From NCBI RefSeq assembly GCF_000381085.1, contig NZ_KB905900.1, positions 54,624 to 118,623 of the forward strand: DNA of 64,000 nucleotides, written 5' to 3'. Under the pieces are notes generated by a model. That model was not told the DNA's origin and did not search any database. It worked only from the letters and a program-made list of their open reading frames with translations. This DNA is from Thiomicrorhabdus arctica DSM 13458. Lineage in GTDB: Bacteria > Pseudomonadota > Gammaproteobacteria > Thiomicrospirales > Thiomicrospiraceae. Position numbers and translations under genes: made by a program. Below, piece after piece: positions 26,750 to 34,884 of the stretch. Numbering within the stretch: position 1 is the first letter of the stretch; each line of letters begins with the position of its first letter.

Positions 26750-28087
26750 TTAACTGAATGTAATCTGTACTTTGAGCCCGCCCAATTCCGAATGTGAAAA
26801 AAGGATCTCAGCCTGATAAGCCACCATTAACTCTTTAACAATCGACAGGCCAATGCCATGACCCGGTTTGGTTTCGTCGGTGCGATAACCGCGCTCTGCC
26901 ACTAAGGTTAACTGTCCAGGCGTTGCACCTGGACCGTCATCTTCAATGACTAACTGATGATGATCATAATGGATAGCGACCGTGGTATTACACCATTTAC
27001 AGGCATTATCGACTAGATTTCCAAGCAGCTCAAAGGCGTCTTCCTTTTCCATGCTAAGCAAACTTGTCGGCGGTATATTTAATTCAAAACGGATGGATTT
27101 ATCCCTATAAAGTTGCTCGAATGAAGGAATTAAATCCTCCATTAACTCATTCAATGAAATGGGCGTAATCACTTGATGCTGTGCGATTCTATCCGCCTTT
27201 AATTCACGCTCTGTTAAGGCGAGTATGTTCTGACTTTGATGCTTTAAGTTTTGCAACAACAAGGGGCTTTTTTTCAGCTCTGGCGCATCCAATAACTGAA
27301 AAATCAAGTTTAAAGGTGTTTTTAAACTATGCGATAAATTGCCATTAAACTGTCTGGACTTTTGAAACTGCAACGAAGACTGCTCTAGTGCTGAATTTAA
27401 GCTTTCAATCAGTGCCTGCACCTCAACAGGATAATCCTCTGGTTTGATAAGCACTTTATGGCCTAAATTAAAGTCACGCAAGATGGACTCCAGTGGCGCG
27501 AGTTGGTTAAACGCGCGTTTGATCAACCACTGATGTAGAAAGTAGAGGCTGATCAACGTTAAAATCGTAAATAAGCCAAAAAACAGATCAAACTTCAGCA
27601 GCAGTGTTTGAATGGGCGTATGGTCTTCTACAACATAGATATCAATCGGTTGATTGTCTTTACGCAGCTGAACACTTCTGACCAACACCAGATCTTCAAC
27701 CGGACCCCGTGTTTCGTAAACATTGGTCACGCCCAAGGTATCGCTTGATTTGAACGGCTTTAGATACAAGGGGTAATCACCCAATGAGGGTGAGTGAAAG
27801 CTTTGAGTCGCCGTTTTGATTACAAAATAGTGGCCAGTATTGAGTCTTGAATAAATCGGTTCAAGATCTTCGAACTTAAGTGTCCACACGCCATCCTTAA
27901 GATGTAAATTATGTTCAATGGTCTGGGCATCATGTGCCAGCCCTGTCAGCAGATAGTCTTCGGTAATATGATGAATGGTCGATTCGGATAACCACCAGAA
28001 TAGACTCAAAATGCCGAGTATGCTCACCACCAATGAGGTGGATAGCTGTTTTTTTAAAGAACGGCTTTTGGTCAAAAATAAATTCAT
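26750..28087 (-). CDS. Membrane sensor histidine kinase
   Basis: 445 aa with two transmembrane helices (about 15-35 and 170-192) flanking a periplasmic sensor of about 130 residues. Dimerisation box NLSHSLKTPLNLI carries the phospho-accepting His near residue 252. The N box LLGNLVDNACKW and G boxes EDDGPGATPGQL and GHGIGLSIVKEL are intact. The layout resembles PhoQ/QseC-type kinases. It is paired with the response regulator upstream and probably controls the adjacent efflux operon; the signal is unknown. Confidence 0.92.
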   Translation of the reverse strand: MNLFLTKSRSLKKQLSTSLVVSILGILSLFWWLSESTIHHITEDYLLTGLAHDAQTIEHNLHLKDGVWTLKFEDLEPIYSRLNTGHYFVIKTATQSFHSPSLGDYPLYLKPFKSSDTLGVTNVYETRGPVEDLVLVRSVQLRKDNQPIDIYVVEDHTPIQTLLLKFDLFFGLFTILTLISLYFLHQWLIKRAFNQLAPLESILRDFNLGHKVLIKPEDYPVEVQALIESLNSALEQSSLQFQKSRQFNGNLSHSLKTPLNLIFQLLDAPELKKSPLLLQNLKHQSQNILALTERELKADRIAQHQVITPISLNELMEDLIPSFEQLYRDKSIRFELNIPPTSLLSMEKEDAFELLGNLVDNACKWCNTTVAIHYDHHQLVIEDDGPGATPGQLTLVAERGYRTDETKPGHGIGLSIVKELMVAYQAEILFSHSELGGLKVQITFS

Positions 28088-28138
28088 CTATGACTTTCCT
28101 GGTTTTTCTGCTGGGGTACGTGAACAAAATTCATAAAA

Positions 28139-28807
28139 CTATTTAACCACAAACTTATAGCCTAAACCGCGTAAGGTCTCGATGGCTTGCTTGCCCATCA
28201 TTTTTCGCAACTTACGAATATAGACTTCAATAATATTACTTTCACGGTCATAATTTTGATCGGAAATACGGCTCAGTAACGTCTCTTTAGAAAAGACTTT
28301 ATTGGGTTGTGACAGTAAAACTTTCGCTAAACGGAACTCGGTCAGGGTCAAATCGAAGCGCTCTGCGCCTACCGTCAGTTGTTTGCTGTCTAGATTCAGT
28401 TGAATATCGCCAACCGTCAGTATCTCCGCCCCATTATCGGGCCTTCTTAACAAGACCTCAATACGCGCCACCAGCTCTTCAAACTGAAACGGTTTGCCTA
28501 AATAATCATTGGCGCCTTTCTTCAGTCCTTCAACGCGCTCTTGCCAAGCATTACGTGCCGTCAAAATCAAGACGGGTGTCTGGGTATTGAGTGGCATTTC
28601 ACCCTGTCTAAGCATTTCTAAAATGACCAGGCCTGGTCGTTTGGGTAAGCCAAGATCGAGCAAAACCAAATCATAAGCAAACTCTTTTAATGCATAACAA
28701 CCCTCTTCGCCATCCAAAGCGACATCGACCAGATAATCCAGCGCCATCAATCTTTTTTGTAAATTTTCAACTAATAAAAGTTCATCCTCAATCAGGAGTA
28801 TTTTCAT
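28139..28807 (-). CDS. OmpR/PhoP-family response regulator
   Basis: 222-aa DNA-binding regulator. Receiver domain 1-115 with the acidic pair Glu7/Asp8, phospho-acceptor Asp51 (LVLLDLGLP), Thr/Ala switch LILTARN and LGKPF lysine. Winged-helix domain about 130-220 (LTLTEFRLAKVLLSQPNKVFSKETLLSRI ... IEVYIRKLRKMMG). A GACCAGGCCTGGTC palindrome lies inside and encodes RPGLV directly after the LPK of the phosphorylation loop. It lies 17 bp after mobA and 51 bp before its kinase gene, so it may share the cysG-mobA transcript. Confidence 0.95.
   Translation of the reverse strand: MKILLIEDELLLVENLQKRLMALDYLVDVALDGEEGCYALKEFAYDLVLLDLGLPKRPGLVILEMLRQGEMPLNTQTPVLILTARNAWQERVEGLKKGANDYLGKPFQFEELVARIEVLLRRPDNGAEILTVGDIQLNLDSKQLTVGAERFDLTLTEFRLAKVLLSQPNKVFSKETLLSRISDQNYDRESNIIEVYIRKLRKMMGKQAIETLRGLGYKFVVK
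28625..28638. repeat. GACCAGGCCTGGTC palindrome inside the response-regulator gene
   Basis: Exact 14-base copy read on the coding strand as CGA-CCA-GGC-CTG-GTC (Arg-Pro-Gly-Leu-Val), within a conserved domain. Confidence 0.92.
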
Positions 28808-28824
28808 TGCGGGTGTTCCATCCT

Positions 28825-29469
28825 TTAAAAATCCTCAGGTCGATTCAAATTAATCCACTGATCTGAATCCGTGTCATAGAATGCGATGGCTTGCACAGAC
28901 TCGATATCCAGACTGGCTACCCAGCCTTTGATCGAACGTCGACCCTGCTGCAAGTAACTTTTTAAACTGGATTGTACGCTCGGTTTCATTGCTAGGTGCG
29001 TATATTGAAGATGCATTTCAATCTTTTCACTCGATGTTGTCAAGCGCTTAGCTACGGCTAGATCGGTCTTTTCAAGCAGGATGGATTCCGTCATTTTTTG
29101 GACGTAATTCTCCACTCTAAACGGGGCATCGACAGGCCAGGTTAACCAGGCCTGTTTCGGTTGAATCGTGGACGTTTGCATGACATTTAAAATGCCGGAT
29201 AAAGGCCCTTGAAAGTCTTGTTTAGCATCGGTTATCACCGGATAACCGAGCCCTTGATAAGCTTCAATATTTTGATTGGCATTGATAATAATGGGGATGT
29301 CCGGGTTCAAGGCCGAGAGCTGCTCCGTTAAAGCCGTGATCAACGTTTGCCCTTGATAGTCCAGCCAACCTTTATCTTGCAAGCCCATACGACGACCTTG
29401 ACCGCCGGCTAAAATAATCCAGGCAAAGTCAGGTTGTGGGTGAATCACTCGGTTGGTGGCTTGATCCAT
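28825..29469 (-). CDS. mobA: Molybdenum cofactor guanylyltransferase
   Basis: Attaches GMP to molybdopterin to make the MGD cofactor used by nitrate reductases. 214 aa. Nucleotidyltransferase signature WIILAGGQGRRMGLQDKGWLDYQG (about 17-40), the central DAKQDFQGPLSGIL and WPVDAPF. It lies 6 bp after the TrpD2-like gene. Its product is needed by NasA encoded 10 kb away. A degenerate copy of the dispersed palindrome (29144-29157) is read as KQAWLTW. Confidence 0.94.
   Translation of the reverse strand: MDQATNRVIHPQPDFAWIILAGGQGRRMGLQDKGWLDYQGQTLITALTEQLSALNPDIPIIINANQNIEAYQGLGYPVITDAKQDFQGPLSGILNVMQTSTIQPKQAWLTWPVDAPFRVENYVQKMTESILLEKTDLAVAKRLTTSSEKIEMHLQYTHLAMKPSVQSSLKSYLQQGRRSIKGWVASLDIESVQAIAFYDTDSDQWINLNRPEDF
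29144..29157. repeat. Palindrome variant in mobA
   Basis: AACCAGGCCTGTTT keeps nine of the ten core bases. A second half-like word, GGCCAGG, lies just before it. Confidence 0.4.
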
Positions 29470-29475
29470 ACCGAT

Positions 29476-30522
29476 TTAGCTCGCCAAACGCTGTAACCAA
29501 AGCGATTCAGCTGTGGCAAAGGCTTCGCCCAAAGTGAGATTATCCAACGCCATTAAAGCCATTGCCAAGGTTTGAATCACGGCGGCTTGACCATAAGCAT
29601 GTTCGGCTTTTCCCTGCCAAACGGCTAACAAGACATCTGTATCCAAACACTTATCGGTAGGATCAGAGTTCAAATAGGTCTTAGGCATAAAGAATGACCA
29701 GGCCTGGTCAATTGATGTAACCCGCTCGCCGTGATCGTCAAAGATATTCTCTACCATCTTAATTTCAGTCTTACGATCTGGGCGCACTTCAGCCTCCCCG
29801 CCATCGCCACAAAAAGAAGCGGTCATTTGATCATCTAATAACGCGGCCGACTGTTGGTGAATATCGTCGTAACCTTTATGAAAAACGCCATGCACACTTA
29901 AACGGGCGTTAAATGGGTTTAACATACGCGCTAATGAGTGAATAGGGGAACGTAAACCGAGTTCGTCACGATAATTCATCAAGGTTTTGATTTGCGGTGC
30001 AAAATCCTTGACATCTAAATAACAGAAACCGGAGGTTTCAATCATCGTCTTGGCCTTTGCTAAGGAGTCGGCCATTGGCCATCCTAATAACTCTGCGACT
30101 TCTTTGGTGTATAAACGGTTTGATTCATTACCAACCACACCGTGTAAAAAGACCTTATAACCTTTATCTTTCAAAATCGTTAACGCCAATATAAACCAAG
30201 GCAGTTGACGACGTTTGCCAGCATAGGTGCCCCAGTCTAAATCTACCTCACAGTTAGGTGCCTTCATGACGTCACGAATCGCCTGTAAAAAACCGGCGGC
30301 TTCTTCAGGGGTCTCTTCACGGACACGAATCAGCATTAAAAACGCCCCCAACTGCATCTCAGAAACCTGGCCTGCCAAAATCATCGACATCGCATCCTGG
30401 GCTTCTGCTTGCGTTAAGCTTCGACGGCGCTTTTGGCCACGGCCCACTGTTTGGATATAAAATTGAAAGGGTTTTGACTCTACTGTTTTGGATTCTGCTA
30501 TTTTAATGTCATTTTTACTCAT
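29476..30522 (-). CDS. TrpD2/YbiB-like phosphoribosyltransferase-fold protein
   Basis: 348 aa with the nucleoside-phosphorylase/anthranilate-phosphoribosyltransferase (TrpD) fold: an N-terminal helical domain (RRRSLTQAEAQDAMSMILAGQVSEMQLGAFLMLIRVREETPEEAAGFLQAIRD) and an alpha/beta domain (HGVVGNESNRLYTKEVAELLGWP). The GTGGD/KHGNR-type PRPP motifs of true TrpD are absent, which places it with YbiB/TrpD2, reported as nucleic-acid-binding in E. coli. It overlaps cysG by 4 bp and sits between cysG and mobA, so a link with nitrate-assimilation cofactors is inferred from context only. Confidence 0.8.
   Translation of the reverse strand: MSKNDIKIAESKTVESKPFQFYIQTVGRGQKRRRSLTQAEAQDAMSMILAGQVSEMQLGAFLMLIRVREETPEEAAGFLQAIRDVMKAPNCEVDLDWGTYAGKRRQLPWFILALTILKDKGYKVFLHGVVGNESNRLYTKEVAELLGWPMADSLAKAKTMIETSGFCYLDVKDFAPQIKTLMNYRDELGLRSPIHSLARMLNPFNARLSVHGVFHKGYDDIHQQSAALLDDQMTASFCGDGGEAEVRPDRKTEIKMVENIFDDHGERVTSIDQAWSFFMPKTYLNSDPTDKCLDTDVLLAVWQGKAEHAYGQAAVIQTLAMALMALDNLTLGEAFATAESLWLQRLAS
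29696..29709. repeat. GACCAGGCCTGGTC palindrome inside the TrpD2-like gene
   Basis: Exact 14-base copy read as Asp-Gln-Ala-Trp-Ser. Confidence 0.92.
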
Positions 30523-31910
30523 TTAAGCAACCTTTCGCGTACCTTAATAACCTCGCCCACAATCAACAGCGCAGGCGGCTTTACTAAATTATCTTCAATT
30601 GTGATGGCCAATTTTCCCAAGGTTGTAATCGTGACTTTTTGCTCTGGTGTTGTGCCTTTTTCGATAATCGCGGCGGGCGTCATGGCATCCATACCGTGTT
30701 CAAGCAGGCCTGCTTGGATTTTCGCGGCATTTTTGATCCCCATATAAAACACCATCGTATCGCCAGACTGTGCCAGACGGGCATAATCAACGCCCTCTGC
30801 ACCCGCTTGTTGATGCCCGGTGATCAAGGAGACCGACTGAGAAAATTCGCGATGGGTTAACGGAAAACCGGCATAAGCAGAGCAGCCTGCCGCCGCGGTA
30901 ATCCCTGGAACCACTTCAAATGGAATCCCATTCTTGACTAATAACTCCGCCTCTTCCGCACCACGACCAAAGATATAAGGATCGCCCCCTTTTAAACGCG
31001 CGACTCTTTTACCCTGTTTGGCAAGGTCAACCATCATCTGACTGATATCGATTTGCTGAACTTTATGCCATTTATCTTTTTTACCCACATAAATGCGCTC
31101 GGCTTCACGGCGTGCCATCTCCACGATTTCTGGCGCCACTAAACGGTCATAGAGAATCACATCGGCTTGCTGTAACAGACGTAGACCTTTAAAGGTCATT
31201 AAGTCTGGATCACCTGGGCCGGCTCCAATCAAATAGACTTCTCCCACTGGCAAGGCTTGACCTTCAGCCTTCACGGTATCGAGCTGTTGCTGTAAAACGA
31301 CCTCTGCAGCTTCAATACGCCCCTGAACGGCTTTATCAATAAAACTGCTGTCTAACAACTTTTCCCAAAAGGCTTTACGCCCATCCAGATGACTAATTGT
31401 ATCTTTAACTTTTTGACGATATCGACCCACTAACTCTGCTAGACGCCCAAAACCTGCAGGAATCAATGCCTCTAAACGGGCTTTCATTACCCGGGCTAAC
31501 ACCGGTGAGCGACCCCCGGTTGAAACCGCAATAATCATAGGTGATCGGTCAACAATGGCGGGTAAGATAAAATCACAATAGGCTGTTTGGTCGGCGACAT
31601 TTACGGGGATTTTCTGTAACTGACAATAGTGATAAACCGCTTGATTCACCGCCTCATCATCCGTTGCTGAAATGACATATTTCGGTGGCGTTAGGTTGGC
31701 CATCGCTTCGACCGAAAAGGTGTCCATCTGCCAAACAATCTTGCCATGCGACAAGTGGAATTTCATCTCAGTCTTTAGTTCAGGCGCAATCACCGTGACA
31801 ATCGCACCCGCCTTAATAAACAAATCGGCCTTACGAGCCGCGACTGCGCCGCCACCGATGATAAGGCAGTGCTGATCTTTAATATTGACGAATATCGGTA
31901 AATAATCCAC
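30519..31910 (-). CDS. cysG: Sirohaem synthase CysG (trifunctional)
   Basis: Makes sirohaem from uroporphyrinogen III: SAM-dependent bis-methylation, NAD-dependent dehydrogenation and ferrochelation. 463 aa. The N-terminal dehydrogenase/chelatase domain has IIGGGAVAARKADLFIKAGA and the catalytic SATDDEAVNQ loop. The C-terminal SUMT domain starts GEVYLIGAGPGDPDLMTFKGLRLLQQADVILYDRLVAPEI and continues KGGDPYIFGRGAEEAELL and VPGITAAAGCSAYAGFPLTHR. It is first gene of the cysG-trpD2-mobA set. Sirohaem is required by the NirB nitrite reductase of this window. Confidence 0.97.
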   Translation of the reverse strand: MDYLPIFVNIKDQHCLIIGGGAVAARKADLFIKAGAIVTVIAPELKTEMKFHLSHGKIVWQMDTFSVEAMANLTPPKYVISATDDEAVNQAVYHYCQLQKIPVNVADQTAYCDFILPAIVDRSPMIIAVSTGGRSPVLARVMKARLEALIPAGFGRLAELVGRYRQKVKDTISHLDGRKAFWEKLLDSSFIDKAVQGRIEAAEVVLQQQLDTVKAEGQALPVGEVYLIGAGPGDPDLMTFKGLRLLQQADVILYDRLVAPEIVEMARREAERIYVGKKDKWHKVQQIDISQMMVDLAKQGKRVARLKGGDPYIFGRGAEEAELLVKNGIPFEVVPGITAAAGCSAYAGFPLTHREFSQSVSLITGHQQAGAEGVDYARLAQSGDTMVFYMGIKNAAKIQAGLLEHGMDAMTPAAIIEKGTTPEQKVTITTLGKLAITIEDNLVKPPALLIVGEVIKVRERLLK

Positions 31911-32485
31911 GTAGAACCCTTGTGCTAAAAATTGACTAAGACCTTTGTATCAGTCAGAGCGTGCGAAAATAGTGGCATTTTAGCCTGATCGAATACCCTC
32001 AAGGGGCCGCGCTTCCGTTTAGAAAGGCGTGCCAAGACCTAAAATGTTTAGTTTATCCCTTAAACGATACGCGAGTTAATATTTTGACGAGTTTAAGCAA
32101 CATATATACGGTGCCCTACTCGTTAGCAGATTCAATGAAACTTACCCGGCCTGAACAACACCAAAAGTGCCGTTTTTCGGTTAAAGTCCGGTTTAAATCC
32201 TTAATGAACAATGACGATAGTTTATACCTTAAATAAAAATAAGAGTAACATAGACAATAGCTAACCCATTGATATAAAATAAATAAAACCCAATCCATTA
32301 CGCCTCAATAGTTTTGTTAGGGTTAAACTCAGGTTAGGAATTAACTTGCTTTACTGAGACCAAATCCCTAATCTGGAATTAAGGTAGCATTAGCCCCCTC
32401 TAATATCATTACAGAAGATGACGAGGTTATTATATGAAATGTCTAATAGCTCCAAAACCTTTAATTTGTAAGCAGGAGTTCAATC
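31911..32485. other. Intergenic region between cysG and soxY
   Basis: A 575-bp gap between divergent genes. It must contain the cysG operon promoter and the soxYZ promoter; one weak sigma-70-like candidate for soxY is listed. Short frames here have no ribosome sites or recognisable translations. No palindrome-family copy is present. Confidence 0.5.
32346..32374 (+). promoter_or_regulatory. Weak candidate promoter of soxYZ
   Basis: TTGCTT (32346-32351) and TAATCT (32369-32374) separated by 17 bp, about 110 bp before soxY. It is only a motif match. Confidence 0.28.
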
Positions 32486-32956
32486 ATGATGAAACGTAGA
32501 TTATTTCTAAAAAACAGTTTAGCCACTGGTGCTGCGGTTGTTGCTGCAAACGCAGGTCTTCTAATCCCGACCACGGTTCTAGCGGACTGGAATAAAAAAG
32601 CCTTTACCGCCAAAACAACAGACGATGCACTCAGCAATCTATTTGGCTCGACCAATGCCACCGATTCTGGGGATATCATTCTTAAAGCACCTGCCATCGC
32701 AGAGAACGGAGCGGTAACGCCCGTAACGGTAGATGCCTCTAAAATGAATGGTGTTGAGTCCATTGCCATTTTAGCCATGAAGAACCCCCTCCCATTGGTT
32801 TGTGAATATACCTTTAGTGCTAATGCTGTGGGGTATGTTTCAACCCGAATTAAGATGGGACAAACAATGGATGTCGTAGCGATCGTGAAAGCCGGCGGCA
32901 AACTTTTTAAAGCAAAACAAGAAGTGAAAGTAACCATTGGTGGATGTGGCGGTTAG
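32486..32956 (+). CDS. soxY: Thiosulfate-oxidation carrier protein SoxY
   Basis: Periplasmic carrier that holds sulfur intermediates on a C-terminal cysteine during thiosulfate oxidation. 156 aa. Twin-arginine signal (KRRLFLKNSLATGAAVVAAN, cleavage near TTVLA, about 33) and the diagnostic C-terminal swinging arm GGCGG with Cys154. A good AGGAG site precedes the tandem ATG-ATG. It is followed 74 bp later by soxZ; no other sox gene is present here, as in the scattered sox loci known from Thiomicrospira relatives. Confidence 0.96.
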   Translation: MMKRRLFLKNSLATGAAVVAANAGLLIPTTVLADWNKKAFTAKTTDDALSNLFGSTNATDSGDIILKAPAIAENGAVTPVTVDASKMNGVESIAILAMKNPLPLVCEYTFSANAVGYVSTRIKMGQTMDVVAIVKAGGKLFKAKQEVKVTIGGCGG

Positions 32957-33030
32957 TGATCGTCAACAAACACTCTTAGGACTCAAACAAAATCAAAAGA
33001 AATGTGTAACGACATTTAAAGGAAAACATT

Positions 33031-33342
33031 ATGACTATCAAAATCAGAATGCGTGGTAAATCAGCCAATGGTATTGCCGAAGTAAAGGCCCTTATTAAGC
33101 ACCCAATGGAATCTGGGGTTCGCATGGATAAGAAAACAGGCAAGCCTTTCCCAGCGAAATTTATCGATACGGTGCAAATTATGGTCAATGGCACAAAAGC
33201 CATTGATGCTCAATGGTCAGGCGCGGTTTCAGCCAACCCTTACTTGGCCGTTAAAGTGAAAGCCAATGCTGGCGATAAAGTCACCATTGACTTAACCGAT
33301 AATACCGGTGAAAAAGGGACCGGATCTATTACACTCAAGTAA
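33031..33342 (+). CDS. soxZ: Thiosulfate-oxidation protein SoxZ
   Basis: 103-aa Ig-fold partner that forms the SoxYZ heterodimer. Hallmarks: IKIRMRGKSANGIAEVKALIKHPMESGVRMDKKTGKPFPAKFIDTV, NPYLAVKVKANAGDKVTIDLTDNTGEKG. As usual it lacks its own signal peptide and is expected to be exported with TAT-dependent SoxY. An AGGAAA site precedes the start. The operon ends in a palindromic terminator built around the dispersed-repeat core. Confidence 0.97.
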   Translation: MTIKIRMRGKSANGIAEVKALIKHPMESGVRMDKKTGKPFPAKFIDTVQIMVNGTKAIDAQWSGAVSANPYLAVKVKANAGDKVTIDLTDNTGEKGTGSITLK

Positions 33343-33366
33343 TATAAACATATATCATAAAAACAC

Positions 33367-33405
33367 AAAAGCCCCAGTGATCAGGCCTGATCACTGGGGC
33401 TTTTT
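33367..33405 (+). terminator. soxYZ terminator built on a variant of the dispersed palindrome
   Basis: GCCCCAGTGA / TCACTGGGGC arms flank TCAGGCCTGA (33381-33390), making a 30-bp perfect palindrome with A and T runs outside. The centre differs from CCAGGCCTGG symmetrically at both outer bases. Confidence 0.9.
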
Positions 33406-33458
33406 GCATGCTAAACGTGTAATAAATCCAAGAGCCTGACTCGCCCTCGCAGTATTTA

Positions 33459-33809
33459 CTAAAGCAGCTCCACACCAAAATGGCGAAGCACCAGCGCGAA
33501 CAAACCAAAGCAAACAACCGTGATAAACACGCAGGCCAACAAAGATGGCCAGAAACCGATTCGAGTAAGCAGCATCGGAAATATCAGGAACATTGGCAAG
33601 GTCGGTACAACATACCAAAACGTATACCACGCATGATTTGCAATTTTTTCTACGGGTTGGTTCTCAATATACAGCCAAATCAGTGTGAGAACGGTGACAA
33701 GGGGCAGCGCGGCCATAAATCCACCCAGTTTATCGCTGCGTTTTGCCAGTTCTGATACCAGCACCACGACAGCGGCCGTCAAAAAATATTTAGTAATAAT
33801 CCAAGCCAT
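33459..33809 (-). CDS. DUF3147 family membrane protein
   Basis: 116 aa with four predicted transmembrane helices (about 4-21, 30-47, 60-80, 86-108). The sequence ELAKRSDKLGGFMAALPLVTVLTLIWLYIENQ fits DUF3147. Its function is unknown. It is convergent with soxZ, the soxYZ terminator lying between them. Confidence 0.75.
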   Translation of the reverse strand: MAWIITKYFLTAAVVVLVSELAKRSDKLGGFMAALPLVTVLTLIWLYIENQPVEKIANHAWYTFWYVVPTLPMFLIFPMLLTRIGFWPSLLACVFITVVCFGLFALVLRHFGVELL

Positions 33810-33993
33810 GCTGACTCCTAAGGTCTAACGATCATTCGATATTCAAAACCAGATTATCAATGCACATTCGTCGATTTAAAATGCGATTTTATCATTAAAA
33901 TCACAGTGCTTAAATACACTTTAACGTATTGTTATTCTGTACAAAACCTAAAGAATATCGCTTACTGAGGCTGACTGAATTTAGCCCATAAAA

Positions 33994-34017
33994 AAACCGA
34001 CCAGGCCTGGTCGGTTT
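33994..34017. repeat. GACCAGGCCTGGTC palindrome extended to 24 bp
   Basis: The core at 33999-34012 is flanked by AAACC and GGTTT, giving a perfect 24-bp palindrome 34 bp after the stop of the leftward 177-aa gene. It is a probable terminator. Confidence 0.92.
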
Positions 34018-34050
34018 ACACCTCATACAAAAAACAGATCTTACATAAGG

Positions 34051-34584
34051 TTATGTAATGTTTTGTCGATTTAAACCTACTCTTATTTTTGCTAAAGCAT
34101 TCGTGATTTCACCTTTATTAGTATGCCAAATCGCACCACTGCTTAAAACAAAGGTTACCACTAACGTTAAAAGCATAAGATTGCCTGACAAATAGAGAAA
34201 AACGATCATACCGATGTTACTCATGTTTGGATCATCAGTCATGCCGTTTGAGATAGAGTAGCCGATCAGAAAGATCGTGCCGCAAATCAGATAAGCCATG
34301 AAGACAATTTTATTATGGCGTATCGCCAGTGACCAGTTAGCAATCACATACCAATGAGACTGATTGCTTGATTCGGCATCAGAAAGAAGCGATTTCCAGT
34401 ACAGGTATTGAGCGAGCATAATACTGAGAGAAACTGTGGGAATAAGCCAAAACCAATGAAGAAGGTTAAGCTCAAATAAAATAACGAGTGCAAATAAATG
34501 AAAGACAATAATGTTCATATTAAAAATATTATGCGGCGTTTTAGCCCGTTTTTTGTGATTGTAATCTAAGACCTGTTCTGACAT
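34051..34584 (-). CDS. Four-helix membrane protein, unknown function
   Basis: 177 aa with a polar N-terminus (SEQVLDYNHKKRAK) and four predicted helices (about 24-45, 47-64, 92-114, 125-150). The C-terminus is basic. I recognise no family. The ATG is preceded by an AGGGGAGCTATC segment that could bind ribosomes, and a palindrome hairpin follows the stop. Confidence 0.6.
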   Translation of the reverse strand: MSEQVLDYNHKKRAKTPHNIFNMNIIVFHLFALVILFELNLLHWFWLIPTVSLSIMLAQYLYWKSLLSDAESSNQSHWYVIANWSLAIRHNKIVFMAYLICGTIFLIGYSISNGMTDDPNMSNIGMIVFLYLSGNLMLLTLVVTFVLSSGAIWHTNKGEITNALAKIRVGLNRQNIT

Positions 34585-34884
34585 AAGATAGCTCCCCTAT
34601 AAGATTCATCTTACATGCATGTTATAGCACGCTCTGGGAAAAGTCCATCAAATATATAAGATAATCCTTATATAATTCATCAAGTATCATGACGATGCTT
34701 TAGGGAACTTGATGTATTAAGCGAGATAAGAAGATAGAACAGAAGAATATTAATGGTATGTTCACGGGGTTCAGAACCCATTAATATCAAACTAAATCGA
34801 CCAGGCCTGGTCACTTTCGGGGCTGAAGTTCACCTGTACGTCTAACCCTATGTGGCATGCCTCTTTTTGGTATGCATCCTTTTG
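34585..34884. other. Intergenic region rich in inverted repeats
   Basis: A 300-bp gap. It contains TATATAAG/CTTATATA (34653-34674), CATCAAGT/ACTTGATG (about 34678-34714), a 10-bp stem ATATTAATGG/CCATTAATAT (34747-34787) with a competing inner hairpin GGGTTC-A-GAACCC (34767-34779), and a full palindrome-family copy (34799-34812). No gene is seen. Confidence 0.6.
34799..34812. repeat. GACCAGGCCTGGTC palindrome downstream of GNAT gene
   Basis: Exact 14-base copy with the common flanks ATC before and ACTTTC after, 73 bp past the GNAT stop. Confidence 0.92.

Noticed and set aside
20732..28807. Firm naming of the RND pump as copper-specific (cus) or cobalt-zinc-cadmium (czc)
   Set aside because: The TM4 motif lacks the DFG of czc-type pumps, but no methionine relay or CusF gene is evident, so the metal was left open.
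30703..30714. AGCAGGCCTGCT in cysG as a palindrome-family member
   Set aside because: Two core mismatches. GGCC-centred 8-10-mers occur by chance at this level, as do CCAGGCCTA near 37845 and GCAGGCCTGG near 49624.
32116..32298. 60-codon leftward frame in the cysG-soxY gap
   Set aside because: No ribosome site, and the translation is aromatic-rich low-quality sequence; AT-rich noncoding DNA gives such frames.
34760..34780. GGTTCAGAACC-like segment as a tRNA T-arm
   Set aside because: No acceptor stem, anticodon loop or CCA end can be fitted around it. No tRNA was found in the window.
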